DNA of 64,000 nt from Sipunculus nudus (lineage: Eukaryota; Annelida; Sipuncula; Golfingiida; Sipunculidae), in NCBI GenBank assembly GCA_026874595.1, contig CM049310.1, positions 5,456,001-5,520,000 on the forward strand, in the 5' to 3' direction. Within the stretch, counting starts at the first letter, position 1, and each line of letters opens with the position of its first letter. Position numbers and translations under genes: made by a program. The notes under the pieces were generated by a model. It saw only the letters and a list, made by a program, of their open reading frames with translations, made no database searches and was not told the DNA's origin. Below are positions 44,107 through 56,460 of the stretch, one piece after another.

Positions 44107-46320
44107 GTTGTGGTCTGCCTGGTTCAATCTACAGACAAAGTCAAAGGTGTATTTTTACAATGGATACTAATATCTGTATAATAGTGAACGTCAGGCAGAG
44201 AGGCCTTCCTTTGTACATCTACATAAAATTGCTTGTATAAACGTCTGTTGATAGTAAGATACGGAGCAGCTCTGGTTTTATATAATTCATTCGGGAAAGA
44301 GTCATTATTTACGCAAGAACCAAAATCAAGATGTGGGACCCGTTACAGCCCAACTAATTATACACGGATCAAGAAAACGGAGACAGGACTTATGGAGTGG
44401 AAGTCGTCCATGCCAAGAGGGTCTCTCTACTAATGCTTTCAGTCTTGGATTGACATACATGTATATGGACCTAGCGGTCTACAGACCATGGCTGAACTAC
44501 CTATAGGGACCTGCTTAAATACTAAAACATTATCATGAATTCAATTAATTTGAAATGTAAACTATTGGCGAAATATATAAGGTGTCCACCTTCGGACATT
44601 AATATATTTGTTATATAGAACGATGTCATAGTTACCAAGGTCCTCACATTTCTCAAATTTCATTGAGCATATATATGTGCGTTCATTTGTAGCTTACTTT
44701 TGCAAATCGTCTTATGCTATCTTAGTCAGAACAATAATAAAAAATAATAGTCTCCTTGAGTTCACAACTGTCAAAAGACGTAAGAGTACGTTTCCCTCAA
44801 ACCATGCTATGAAGGAACAGCGCTCTCCAAGAAATCGTTGTAAAAAATTAATTAATCTCTCTGCTTATTAAAGATTCACAATGGTCTTTAAGAATTGAGC
44901 AGATGTTGGCTTAGGTCTGGTTTATAAACTCTCTCACTTCATCTGTACGTAAAATAAGCTGGTCCTTAACTACGACATTTCAGCCACCAAGATATGAATG
45001 AGGTTTTATTCAAAGAGTCTATTTGGACAGCTTTTCTAAATTTGGGGACATTTTATTCCTTTTATTAATGGTAAGCTATACTGTCCTGGCAAAAACTCAT
45101 TTTCTTTTGTCTAGAATCAAAACATGATCAATCGTCAATAATATCACAAGATCAGTTATCAGATCAGTGCATGAAAATGTTGTGCGGCGACATATGTTAA
45201 TTTAAATGCATGAAATATATTGAGATCGAAAAATGTTCCGTAGAGGCATTCACTGTAATAACTGAAAAAGGGCCTGAAGTATATTTTTTATTGATATTCT
45301 GTGATTATTAGATTAACAGTCTTTTCTATCAATACAATAATCTCAGAAATGTTATACTTCTATTGCTCTGATGAAGACGGAAGTTCGGTTTTTCTCATGC
45401 ATGGTCAGAAGGGCCTCCATTGGTTTCGTAGCTCAGGATTAAATCTGTTAAATTCAGTTCAAGGAAACTTGTGTGGCCACACGGATCTTTGTGTCCTACA
45501 TATTTGGATGTCCCCGGTCTGTCTTACATAGATAAAATTATACTGGAGCTAACCCGGAACCCGTACGACGATAATCATTAGCCACCCTGCATTTATACTA
45601 CCGGGCGTAGTTGTCTGTTTCCGCTCTTTGGTGAGATAGATGTGTCAGGCGGAAATGGCAGACCACATGGTTGATGAGGAATGTCTTTCAGTCCTTAAAT
45701 CCTCTGAACTGTTGTTTCTCTTATTTATAATATATATTAATCCGTGCCACAATGAACGTTTCTGGGTTGTGACTATGTATCCTATATTTTCCCCATTATT
45801 ATAATTATCTAATGCCTGTGTTGATTCTGTCGATTTGAGTGTGTACATTATGCCGAAATTGCGGTTTTAATTAGACTTCGGTTCGTTTGAAAAGAAATGA
45901 AATTGTGGAAAGAAAAAATCATAATGGGCACGAACAACTAGAAAGTTATTATATCATTTATACTCCATTACTTGTATTAGATAGGAGACTAACATTAATT
46001 AGGCCTACATCGGTGACACCTTAATATACTTATTATATTGGTTATGCTGATAACATTTTTGGTTATACAGTTTAAACAAATCTACTGTAGGCCTATAAAA
46101 AAGCATTAATTGCAACCATGCAAAGTGCCGCAACGATGAATATCCAATAGTGAAAAATAATATAAAATGTCATTAAATATAACCATGTACGATACGTCAT
46201 ACAAAACAATCTTTTAAGAACCATAAAATTTAGTCACGCCCTGAATGTCCAATATACATGTAAAGGTATATTGATATTATACTTTAGACTATAGTCTGTG
46301 ATAATTTACTATTCACTCAC
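44107..46320. other. Upstream of the LPMO gene
   Basis: No gene recognised. A promoter and a possible noncoding first exon of the LPMO gene are expected here but not identified. Confidence 0.4.
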
Positions 46321-46470
46321 CTCTTTTCTGTTTATACTCTCTGTCAGTGGATGTACTTTCAGTGACTGCTGTGTTAGTGAGAGTCCGGGCATTTTATACA
46401 CGTGTAGGACCCCTCTTTGTTTTGGGTCAGAGGTCAAGTACACCACGTTTCCGCTGATGATGTACGTCAT
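46321..46470 (-). CDS. Orphan first coding exon, unknown protein
   Basis: An ATG at 46470 opens 50 codons (MTYIISGNVVYLTSDPKQRG, later VLHVYKMPGLSLTQQ) ending at a strong donor, GAG|GTGAGTG, in phase 0. The peptide looks like real coding sequence: alternating beta-type residues, no low complexity. I recognise no family. No following exon was identified before the LPMO gene 2.2 kb to the left; exon 2 may be short or on the far side. Confidence 0.4.
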
Positions 46471-47454
46471 GATTGACTGTTTGTTCCGACGCCTGCGAGC
46501 TCAAACAAAGTGCAAACAAATCAGCATACCGTGGCCTCTGGTCCAGCATAACTATGTCGTCTAAAGTATATGTGAATATAGACTTGCTCCTCCTCAACAT
46601 GAGATAATGGTTATATTAGGTTATTGAAAAGTCTATCAATGACGCATTTGTCGTTGTTTGCAGTAAAATAGCACTAGTTTTATTGTTGTTCACTATTATT
46701 AAGGGATTGAGTAACTACATATGTGATTGACTGATTGGTTGATAATCTTATTGCCTCAAAATAAGCTACGAAATGTAATATCTTCAAGGGTTTTTTTTTA
46801 GTATTCAAAAATAAAAATCAAATGGAATACAAGGACAAAGGGAGACTTTATTTCTAATTTATTAATTTTTTTCATTCTTCACTTGTGGAGTTGCTTGGAA
46901 ATTACGATTATAGAATTTTGAAAATGCATGACTCTTTTTATTCAAAATATATATGTACATAGGTTTTCATATTAGGGTATATTTGAACTGGGAACCAGTC
47001 TTTTGAAGGGGTTTACATCTTGACAGGCCAAGTGGCTGACGTCCACAAACGTACCTTTATAATCATGACTCCAGGCAGTGAGTGTCCCCGCGTGACTCAT
47101 CACAGAACAAAACACTCTGGTGACACCCGATTAACGTTTGTTTGACAAGATTATGTCAGTCAAAGGATACGTGCCCTCATAATGATGACTTCGTACCCGG
47201 ATTTTTATCAGGTCATGTTATATTTTTCAGGTTCACTTTTGCTTATTATAAGTGCAAAGACTGAACTGAAACCTGTGTAATAGGACCACTCGTGGTATGG
47301 GACTGGTAAAACAATTTCTTAATGCGCAGATGGTCTTATTTAGACACTTCAGTTTTAATCAATATGAAAGCTTTCGGTTCACTTAAGGGTGGTCTTAATA
47401 GACAGGTGATCTTTCAGACAGGTACCTCTACTGTTTGTTCTCTTCATCCAAAAC

Positions 47455-47456
<2 letters not shown>

Positions 47457-47533
<77 letters not shown>
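47457..47533 (+). repeat. (AT)n microsatellite
   Basis: About 77 bases of AT repeat, the longest in the window, just upstream of the SINE. Confidence 0.95.
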
Positions 47534-47536
<3 letters not shown>

Positions 47537-47589
47537 ACAAATTTATTGTAAAATTTTTATATGAAAGCATTTTATTATTTTATTATTTG

Positions 47590-47905
47590 TGGAGCGTGGT
47601 GGCGTATTGGTTAGGGCTTTAGACTTGTGATCGCAAGGTTGTGGGTTCGAATCCCGCTCAGACCGCCATCCTTGCTAAGACTCCTGGCCCAAGTCTTTAC
47701 TACAAGGATGTCTCTCTATACCCAGGAGTAAATGGGTACTGGTCATGGGAGTAAGGCAAACTGTTAAATGGAGAACCCTATTCCGTCCTCAAAGACGTGT
47801 GTTAGTGTGTATACTTCCCAGGGAGCCGAGAAAAGCTACAAGAATGAACAGGCCCAAGGCCAGGAAGGTGAAGTCAGAAGATATCAGACACCCAAACCTT
47901 TACCT
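47590..47905 (+). mobile_element. tRNA-derived SINE
   Basis: The head (47590-47668) is tRNA-like, with an A-box-like TATTGGTTAGGGCTTTAGA and a B-box GGTTCGAATCC preceded by 'gttgt'. It is followed by a tRNA-unrelated body ('cccaggagtaaatgggtactgg', 'gagccgagaaaagctac') and an AT-rich tail. Pol III promoter boxes plus such a body are the hallmark of a SINE. Confidence 0.85.
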
Positions 47906-48200
47906 TTTTTAATTTTTATACACCTACAGACTCAGCATTGAATACTGTTATATAAATAAAGCTTAAATTACATAAATATTAATAAAATTGGTTTCAACGT
48001 ATACATTTGGATGAATCGAATCACTCGGGATCTTTCAATTATTATCCTGAATTCGAGTTGCCAATTCACCAAATGGCTAAGACAAGCAGTCACATACCAT
48101 ATGCACATGCTGAAAATAATATACATACAGGCTGAGATATATGGAGAGAATTTATTTTGAGAAACTATTTTAAAACTGTTGAAAATATGTGTATATGTTA

Positions 48201-48891
48201 CAGTCAATTTGTGAAATCAGTAAATTTGTATATTGCCTGAAATTTTCAGACAGTTTAAAAATTGCCTGATCCATTCAGGCACTTTGTAAAATGACTGAAA
48301 TTTTCAGGCATTTTACAAATTGACTGAAAATCAGCCAGTTTTTGACACATTGACTGAAAGGTAAAAATAATGAAATATTATTGTTATAAGGTAACAGCCA
48401 TTTTAAATGACATTCCATTTATTTCATATACCTTATTCTTACAAAACAATATATTTTACATAATATTTTTGTACAGTTTAATATTTATTGATCAAAGCGT
48501 CCATCTGGCTTAAGTCAGAAATAATTATGTAATTATATGAGATGTAAATATTTTATCGTATCAGGGGCAAAATTTCCTCGTGCACTATGCATTGGAAGCG
48601 GGTGTTGGCGGGATAACCCTCACTCTCCGTAGGGGAAAATTGTCATAAAATTCTTTCGAAATTCTGAAACAATTTTGGTATTAAATAACAATTGAATATT
48701 CTCGCTTCAGATACCAACAACATATAAGAGTGTTTTACCTAAAATACTTCGGGCAGCAAACGTCCCTTGAGAAACTCCTCAAAACTGAAAATTTCAGTCA
48801 TTTTACAAAGTGCCTGAGTGAATCAGTCAATTTGTAAATTGACTGAAAATTTCAGACATTTTACAAATTGACTGATTTTAAACATTGACTG
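48201..48891. mobile_element. TA-flanked TIR element rich in internal palindromes
   Basis: Ends CAGTCAAT..ATTGACTG, with TA on both sides (48199-48200 and 48892-48893); the inverted match extends outward to ATGTTACAGTCAAT. The interior repeats TGACTGAAA(A)TTTCAG, CAAATTGACTGA and TGCCTGAA in both orientations. There is no ORF. A related piece occurs near 32090-32165. TA target and short TIR suggest a Tc1/mariner-like non-autonomous or foldback element. Confidence 0.65.
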
Positions 48892-48899
48892 TAACATAT

Positions 48900-50129
48900 A
48901 TATAAATAAAATACCAATACACGTAACCTAAAATACATGTGCTTAAGTCCAAGTGTTTGATTTTACTTTTTTAAGTCTTAAGTTTAATTTTAAAGAGAAA
49001 TAGATAGAATAAACGAAAAATACAAATATACACTTAATTTATAAAAAGCACATGTTAGACATGATATATATGTGACTAACATCTCACGTGATACATCTGA
49101 TGACAAATGAACATATGCAGAATCCTAATGGCCATATTGATAGCGGAGGAAAAAACCTCTCTCATGCGCCATTATTATAATAATATAAACAGTTATACAT
49201 AACATTGATCTCTGATACAACTGACATCCAGCTTTTTAAAGTTCAAGTTTAAATGAACATACCATAAAAACATATTTCATATATCAGATTTAAACTTTTA
49301 AAATTAGTTTCTGTTTCCTAATTAGGATAAGTTTTATTGTATAACACTTAAGTGCTTGCATTTTATTTTATAGATTATATATGAATCGAATTATGATCTG
49401 AATATAACGTAAAATTCATTTTGTTTACAAAATTTACAAACAATGTGTAACCTATATAGTGTTGCCTTAATTTAAAAATTCGAGTTAATCTGACCATTAG
49501 TTATGTAGGTATCACATAACGTAATATATACGATAACTCATCCAGATTTGTAGGTCAATAATAAACATTAGCATATGTATACTAACATGTATGTAATGAT
49601 ATTATGTCAACATGACCTGAAAATGGGTGGATAGCATACTGACAGTGCGCAGTGTGTACTCGATGTACACATCACCGTACATTGTACAATGATTTGTCAT
49701 TTACAGTCATTAATAGGACTTAAGAAAACTAAAGCGCTTTTGCTTTTCTCATATCATATACTCTAGGACTATAACTTCAACAATACATATATAAGGTTCT
49801 CAATATAACCCATACTTTAACCAATGGAAATGAATTATACAAATGTTTGGTGCGAGCCGGATCTGATCAGCACGTTTGTCATTTAATTAACGAATCAGCG
49901 TGTCCCAATTATTATGTCACCACAACTACTTACAGGCAAACGACTAACAGGCAAACTGTAATTTTTTTTCTATCTTTAATGTACGTGTGATCGCATGAAT
50001 ATCACCCAATCACTATACGGATAACTTTTCACAACTCACCCACAAATGAATAATTAAGGATGCAAAATAAACATCACGACATGTATCGCAAACCCTGTCC
50101 CAATCACTTTAATTATGGCGAACAATACA
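48900..50129. other. AT-rich intergenic DNA, nothing recognised
   Basis: No coding or repeat structure that I can support. Confidence 0.4.
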
Positions 50130-50573
50130 AGGGACCTGTCGGTCACGGCGCTAGGCTGAAATTGACAATGAGAATATTTTTTAAAGAACCTAAAATAATG
50201 AAATGCAACCACAGTATATTTCTTGTATATGATTTTTTTTTAGGAATATACAAAACACATGTTTGGATTTGCCTGTGTACTTTTATCGGCTACATGAAAT
50301 ATGCAGGAGCCTCTCATGATTACATATTTGCAGAAATATTGGTATCTAAACTAAGTGACTGTTATATGCATGTAAAATTTAAAAAAGGAAGAATGTAGAG
50401 AAAAGTTGATTAAAGTATTATAATACACGTTTAATATTTTAACTTAAATAAGAGGGTGTTGAAAAATAATCATTTTTTTTAACAGACAGACAGTCCTCAG
50501 ATCAGACAGACGGACGGATGACGGACGCTGGCACATCTCTATAGCTCAGTTGACTTACAGTCAGCTGAGCTAA
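50130..50573 (+). mobile_element. Dispersed element with 3' hairpin, apparently complete short copy
   Basis: Starts 'gggacctgtcggtcacggcgctaggctga' and ends with a 'gacagacggacggatgacggac' tract and the hairpin TAGCTCAGTTGAC-TTACA-GTCAGCTGAGCTA (50542-50572), then AA. The CTAA end beside a hairpin recalls Helitron termini, but this is only suggestive. Confidence 0.6.
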
Positions 50574-51377
50574 ATACCAATATAAAATTCTTATCTGACA
50601 AAGCCGACACATATTTGTGTACCAGCAGGAGTGCAGCCTGAAATTGGATATGTGTGGAGAATGCATATGTTCCTATGTGGGTCCAGTTTCTTGGTTCCGT
50701 GTTTAGGGATAGACATAAGGACATAGCTGTCATAACATCTCTTCAGCAAAAAAATCCATTGATGACACGAATGATTAAATTCGTTGATTATCATAATTCT
50801 TAACATATCTATAAAAATCAAGAGTCCTGTTATAAACTTACCAAAAAGCTGGCTACAAAGGACTAAATTTGAATATTATAATATAATCCCTCATCAGGGC
50901 TGGACCAGATCCCAATCGGGATTCTGACCAGTCCAAACCCTGATCAGGAATTGGTCAATGACCCAAAAAAAAGGTTTTACTTGCTTTAGAGGTGGGTCGT
51001 GTATAATTCAAATTTGAAATCGGTATGTCAATCCAAACTGGAGTTATGATCAGGAAACAAATCTGACGTTCATACGACGAGCAGACGGAGTGAGAGGGTG
51101 ATTACTATAAAGCATCCGCTTCTTCAAGCGGGGCCCTAATAACACACTAGGTTTCAAGACACTAAATGAAACCACAGTTGCATATCTGATAGTATCATTA
51201 TAATTTTGCAGTCTCAAAATAAAGAAAACAATTCGTTAAAAAAATCGTAGAAAATAGAAAAAATATCAGGTGGCGCCACCAGCCTTAAGGAACTGAAGAA
51301 AGTATTCATAATAAATAAACACACCAGGTTTCGGGTGATATTTCGGTATATTTATACATATAGGAACATTTTTTAAA

Positions 51378-53130
51378 CTAGAATACGGGTAGTCGACAAG
51401 CAGCTACGTGTATCCGCCTAAATCAGAGTGGAACGGGTGAAGTGAGGCATGGATTAAGTGGCAAGGGGAAATAGAGTGAAGTGTTGCATATTAGCATGGA
51501 TGTCTGCAGCCAAATTGTGTAGGAAGGTTGCCCCCCCCCCCCCCCCCCACCACAAAATCCAGAAAGCCGTCCCAGTTGTATACATATGCAAAATTTAAGG
51601 CAGATAAGTCAAACCACTACATGTATATAAGTGATTTAAGCCCGTGGCAGACAATCAGATGGACGCTGAGCAAAAATGGTTGCAGGTGACGGCACCAGTT
51701 TTGCGTATGATAAAGAGCTATGTGAGAACTATACACATGCAAAACTTTGGCCCAATCGGTCAAACGGTTCCCAAGATATGAGCTTGGATGTCTGCTGCAT
51801 AAACTAGAATGCAGGTGGCTCCACCTGTCATAAAATCAAGAGAGCTGTCGGGGATGTATAAACCTGCAAAATTTTAGCCAGATATGTCAAACCACTGCCG
51901 AGATATGAGTGATTTTATCCCATGGCAGACAAATAGACAGGAGCTGTGCAAAAATGGCTGCAGGTGGCGCCACCAGTTTTGCGTATGTTATAAAGCTCTC
52001 CAAGGGCTATATTTGTGCAAAAAAAATTTCCTGATCGGTCAATCGGTTCCCGAAATATGAGCTTGGATGTCTGCAGCGTAAACGTGAATGTAGGTGGCGC
52101 CACCTGTCATAAAATCAGAAAAGCTATCCAGGATGTATACGCATGCCGAATTTCAGGTGAATTAGTCAAGTCACTGCAGAGATATGAGTGATTTTAACCC
52201 AAGGCAGACAAACAGATGGACACTGTGCAAACATGGTTGCAGGTGGCGCCACCATTTTTTGTGTATGTTATAAAGCTCTCCAAGGGCTACATTTGAGCAA
52301 AATAATTTTCCTGATCGGTCAAACGGTTCCCGAGATATGAGCTTGGATGTCTGCAGCGTAAACGTGAATGTAGGTGGCGCCACCTGTCACAAAATCAGAA
52401 AAGCTATCCAGGATGTATACGCATGCCAAATTTCAGGTGAATTAGTCAAGTCACTGCAGAGATATGAGTGATTTTAACCCAAGGCAGACGAACAGATGAA
52501 CACTGTGCAAACATGGTTGCAGGTGGCGCCACCATTTTTTGTGTATGTTATAAAGCTCTCCAAGGGCTACGTTTGTGCAAAAAATTTTCCTGATCGGTCA
52601 AACGGTTCCCGAGATATGAGCTTGGATGTCTGCAGCGTAAACGTGAATGTAGGTGGCGCCACCTGTCACAAAATCAGAAAAGCTATCCAGGATGTATACG
52701 CATGCCAAATTTCAGGTGAATTAGTCAAGTCACTGCAGAGATATGAGTGATTTTAACCCAAGGCAGACGAACAGATGGACACTGTGCAAACATGGTTGCA
52801 GGTGGCGCCACCATTTTTTATGTATGTTATAAAGCTCTCCAAGGGCTACATTTGTGCAAAAAAAATTTCCTGATCCGTCAAACGGTTCCCGAGATATGTG
52901 GGTTTATGTGTGGAAACAGACGCACAAACGGACGCAGAGCGCAGAGGAAAGGTCAGAGGTCAAAACAAAATCGGGGCGCAGCAGTTCACATGTGACCCGA
53001 ACATAATCCCGGGTTTCGTAAAATTCCGCCTAGCGGTTACGGAGGAGTTCTCCGGAAACCTACGCGGCGGCGGCGGCGGCGTGCAGCTGAAAACATAGTA
53101 TCCGCAAAACTCTGTTTTGGCGGATACAAT
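51378..53130 (+). mobile_element. GGTGGCGCCACC-type non-autonomous element, large copy with five ~280 bp units
   Basis: Begins 'ctagaatacgggtagtcgac' and ends in hairpin TATCCGCAAAAC-TCT-GTTTTGGCGGATA at about 53099-53126. Units start near 51508, 51787, 52066, 52346 and 52625 ('gatgtctgcagc'), a period of 279-280. Units 3-5 are nearly identical, showing recent expansion; units 1-2 are diverged. Each unit carries two copies of the 12 bp palindrome GGTGGCGCCACC. A 16-base poly-C lies in unit 1 and a GGC repeat near 53061-53080. No coding capacity. Confidence 0.85.
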
Positions 53131-53519
53131 AAAAACCTAACATTTTGAAATCCGGCAACAGCAAATTTTTTTGTATATCATTATTTGAGAAATATAAAAA
53201 AAAAATACACACGTCCTATCTGTGTACTTTTATCGGCTACATGAAAGATGTAGGGGCCTCTCATGATTACATATTTGTATATTAGGATCGGTAGCTCAAT
53301 TAAGAAACTGGAATATGCATGTCAATTATAAACAAGCCAACAGGCCAAATGCGAACCTGTACAATTGGATATACATCAGGTATAATGCTTCCATGCAGGA
53401 CCATTAATTTTCAACTACACATGTGATATGTATATGTACAAGCAAGTACTACACATTTTGAACCCGAGTATAAGCACCAATTACACAAACGTCACTCCGG
53501 AAATACTGGAATGGATTTA

Positions 53520-54050
53520 CACAACAGAGAATGACTGCAGGTGGCGCCTCCAGTCTTGTGTACTCGAAAGCCATCGAAGATGAATGAACATGCAACATTT
53601 CAGGCAGATACTTTACACCACTCTTTGGCTATGTGCACAGATCCATTAAACCAAAAAAACAGTTGTAGGTGGCGCCACAAGTCTTGTTTACAGCAAAACT
53701 ATCCGAGAAGAATGGACATGCATAATTTCATGCTGATATGTCAAATCACTCCTTAGAAATACTCGGGAACATACACTTTGCAAAAATTATTGTAGGTGAC
53801 GCCACCAGTCTAATATACGACGAAGCTATCCGAGATGTATACATATGCCCAATTTCAGGCTGATATATCAAATACCCCCCCCCCCCCCCTGAAAAATAAA
53901 CAGGGACTTACACTGTGCAAAAATTAGTGTAGGTGGCGACCCAAGTCTTGTGTACGAGAAAGCCATCAAAGATGCATGGACAGGCCAAAATTTCAGGGAG
54001 ATACATCAAACTTTTTTTGAGTCAGGTGCACTGGGCTGACCAAGCTAAAC
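53520..54050 (+). repeat. Diverged relatives of the GGTGGCGCCACC units
   Basis: About four units of 130-140 bp marked by 'gcaggtggcgcc(a/t)cc', 'cttgtgtac..aaagcc' and 'atttcaggc.gata' at 53537, 53668, 53795 and 53930, with a poly-C run at 53875-53889. Confidence 0.65.
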
Positions 54051-54089
54051 TGAGGCAGGCAGTTACCCCAAATTAAGTGAAGCTAATTG

Positions 54090-54260
54090 CCAGCTGCAGA
54101 ACCGCACTGAGTGAAATCTTGACCTGTATCTGGCTGCACTGAATGAACTGTTGACCTGTTGCAAAATCTGATGCAGTTGGCAGTCTGCCAAAGCTATAAA
54201 TAGATCCAGACTGAAACTTATTCTGTTGCCAAATCTGAAATACTTGGCAGAAATGTAAGT
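54090..54260. repeat. Dispersed repeat, second copy of 10960-11160
   Basis: Shares 'ggcagtctgccaaagctataaatagatccag' landmarks with the copy inside the large transposon. Confidence 0.6.
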
Positions 54261-54352
54261 TGAAGCAGGTGCCGCCTCATAAAGCTCAATCCCACAACAG
54301 TTGATATGTGAAAAATTCTTGAAACATTTAAGAAACTTCTCTTGTAGAACCT

Positions 54353-54735
54353 GCAGGTTGTACAAGAGAAGACTGAATCCAATCATGACTGCATTATTTA
54401 GGCTATACAAGAGAAGACAGAAACCAATCATGACTGGTCTATACAGGTTGTACAAGAGAAGACTGAATTCAATCATGACTGGTCTATACAGGTTGTACAA
54501 GAGAAAACTGGTTCCAATCATGATTGGTCTATGCAGGTTGTACAAGAGAAGACTGAATCCAATCATGACTGGTCTATACAGGTTGTAAAAGAGAAGACTG
54601 AATTCAATCATGACTGGTCTATACTGGTTGTACAAGAGAAGACTGGGTCCAATCATGACTGGTCTATACAGGTTGTACAAGAGAAGACTTAATCCAGTCA
54701 TGACTGGTCTATACAGATTGTGCAAGAGAAAAATA
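54353..54735 (+). repeat. 45 bp minisatellite, about 8 units
   Basis: Unit marked by 'aggttgtacaagagaagac' and 'caatcatgactggtctatac'. The 45 bp period is a multiple of three, so both strands stay open (15-residue repeats); this is not evidence of coding. The fourth unit has aaaactggttcc in place of gaagactgaatcc. Confidence 0.9.
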
Positions 54736-55040
54736 AGATAAAGTTCACCAGTTTTCAAACTCCTCTGTGAATTTGGTTGAAAAATCAAATTTGAAATCAA
54801 AATATTAATTATCATATTCACAAAACATCCTGAAGATGATGGACAAATTCGGCTGATTTTTACTCTTTCGGTCAACATTTTTCGATCTAATTCGAGAACA
54901 TGGTTGTAACAGATTGTGTATCAAATTTGAGAACTAAACATCCAGTACTTCAAAAGTTATGGGGTTAAAAAAAATTTACATTTTGACTGATTTTGAACAT
55001 CAAATTCTCGGGGGGGGGGGGAGGGGGTTAGTGGACACCT

Positions 55041-55390
55041 AATAAACACACCAGGTTTCAAGACACTAGATGAAACCACAGTTGAGAAACTGAAACCATC
55101 GATGTAAGTTTGCATTCATCGAAGTTATTTTTCAGTATCAAAAAAAAGAGAAAAAATGGTAAAAATTTGAAGAAAAAAATACAGTTTCCGCCGCCAGTAT
55201 TAAGCAGCAGGTTTAATAAACACACCAGGTTTCAAGACACTAGATGAAACCACAGTTGAGAAACTGAAACCATCGATGTAAGTTTGCATTCATCGAAGTT
55301 GTTTTGCAGATTCAAAAAAAAGAGGAAAAAAATGGTAAAAATTTGAAGAAAAAATACGGTTTTCGCCGCCAGTATTAAGCAGCAGATGAA
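55041..55390 (+). repeat. Tandem duplication, two ~174 bp units
   Basis: Units start at 55041 and 55215 with 'aataaacacaccaggtttcaagacac' landmarks and are almost identical, so the duplication is recent. A diverged relative lies near 51150-51340. Confidence 0.85.
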
Positions 55391-56460
55391 ACTGTCCATG
55401 ATAAATAAGCTAAGCAAAAACATTTCATTCCGAGCTACTGGAGGATTTTTATCATTTTTCAATTATTCTGGATTGCTAATGAGCTTCATGTACAGCTCGG
55501 AGGGTATAAGTCGCAGTGACCTGATTTCTGGTTTCTAAGTAGATTTTTATTGGCCTCCTTAGAAGATTCTGGGCCAATCACTTACGATTTGTGCCGTGCT
55601 AAGGGACGTCCGGAAGAACTATTATCGCTATAGCTCAGCACGTTCGAAAGTCATCTGAGTGTATAATACATATTTGTTATTTATAAAGAATTGTAATTTA
55701 AAATTGACTGAATAAATACAGGCAAGGTGCAATTTTTGTTTTATCACCTTGTTTTATTTAGTTAATTTTATTTAAGTCGAATTTCACTTTTATTGGTATC
55801 TGATGACATGAATTTTCCTTTACATTATATGAGAAGCACACCTTTGTTACGAATATGCGTGTGTGAGTGTTTATTTTGTCAATTTTATTGTCCGAGATAT
55901 GTGCCAAATTATATGAATCATGCGCGCGCATTTGTCAATCCCAATCTCGTGCAGCGAGCAGCCGTAGCAGCATGATTGACCCCTCAAGCCTACATGTACA
56001 AGTTGCTGTCACATGACCAGGACTTCGGAGTGAGGGTGACACGTGGCTATCTAAAACATGGCTTGTACATACTGGCCATTTCAAAGTTAAACCTTTTTGT
56101 ACGTAGTGTTTTTTTAAACATGCACTCTCAGTTCTGACGTTAGTGACCATTACCCCTCCAGTTAAAATAAAACCAACCAGTTTTGAATGGGTATTGTAGT
56201 CATCCCCCCCCCCCCCCCCCGACAACCGAACCATACAAAACAAAACACATCCTCAACCCGGGGACACAATGTCAAGGGACGAACGCCCTGGTGTTAAAGA
56301 CGAAACGCGTTGACTCCCATTGACACCCTATGACTCTCTTTGATACCGGCCCTATAGTATTACCATAAACCTTCAACAGCCAGATTAAATTAAAACTATA
56401 ATTATCTATAGTTAACAACAAAGTTACAGCATGGAGGTTTAAAACAGTCATTGGTAACAA

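Noticed and set aside
44107-44127. A longer LPMO N-terminus starting at 44127
   Set aside because: The codon there is TTG; the first true ATG is at 44106 and gives a normal signal peptide. An acceptor-like site at 44129 also puts this stretch in the 5' leader.
47590-47668. A functional tRNA gene
   Set aside because: A/B boxes are present but the cloverleaf is imperfect and the sequence continues into a SINE body; it is the tRNA-derived head.
54063-54878. A 271-codon minus-strand open frame with LYRPVMIGFSLL-like repeats
   Set aside because: It is the 45 bp minisatellite read in an open frame, flanked by dispersed repeat sequence.
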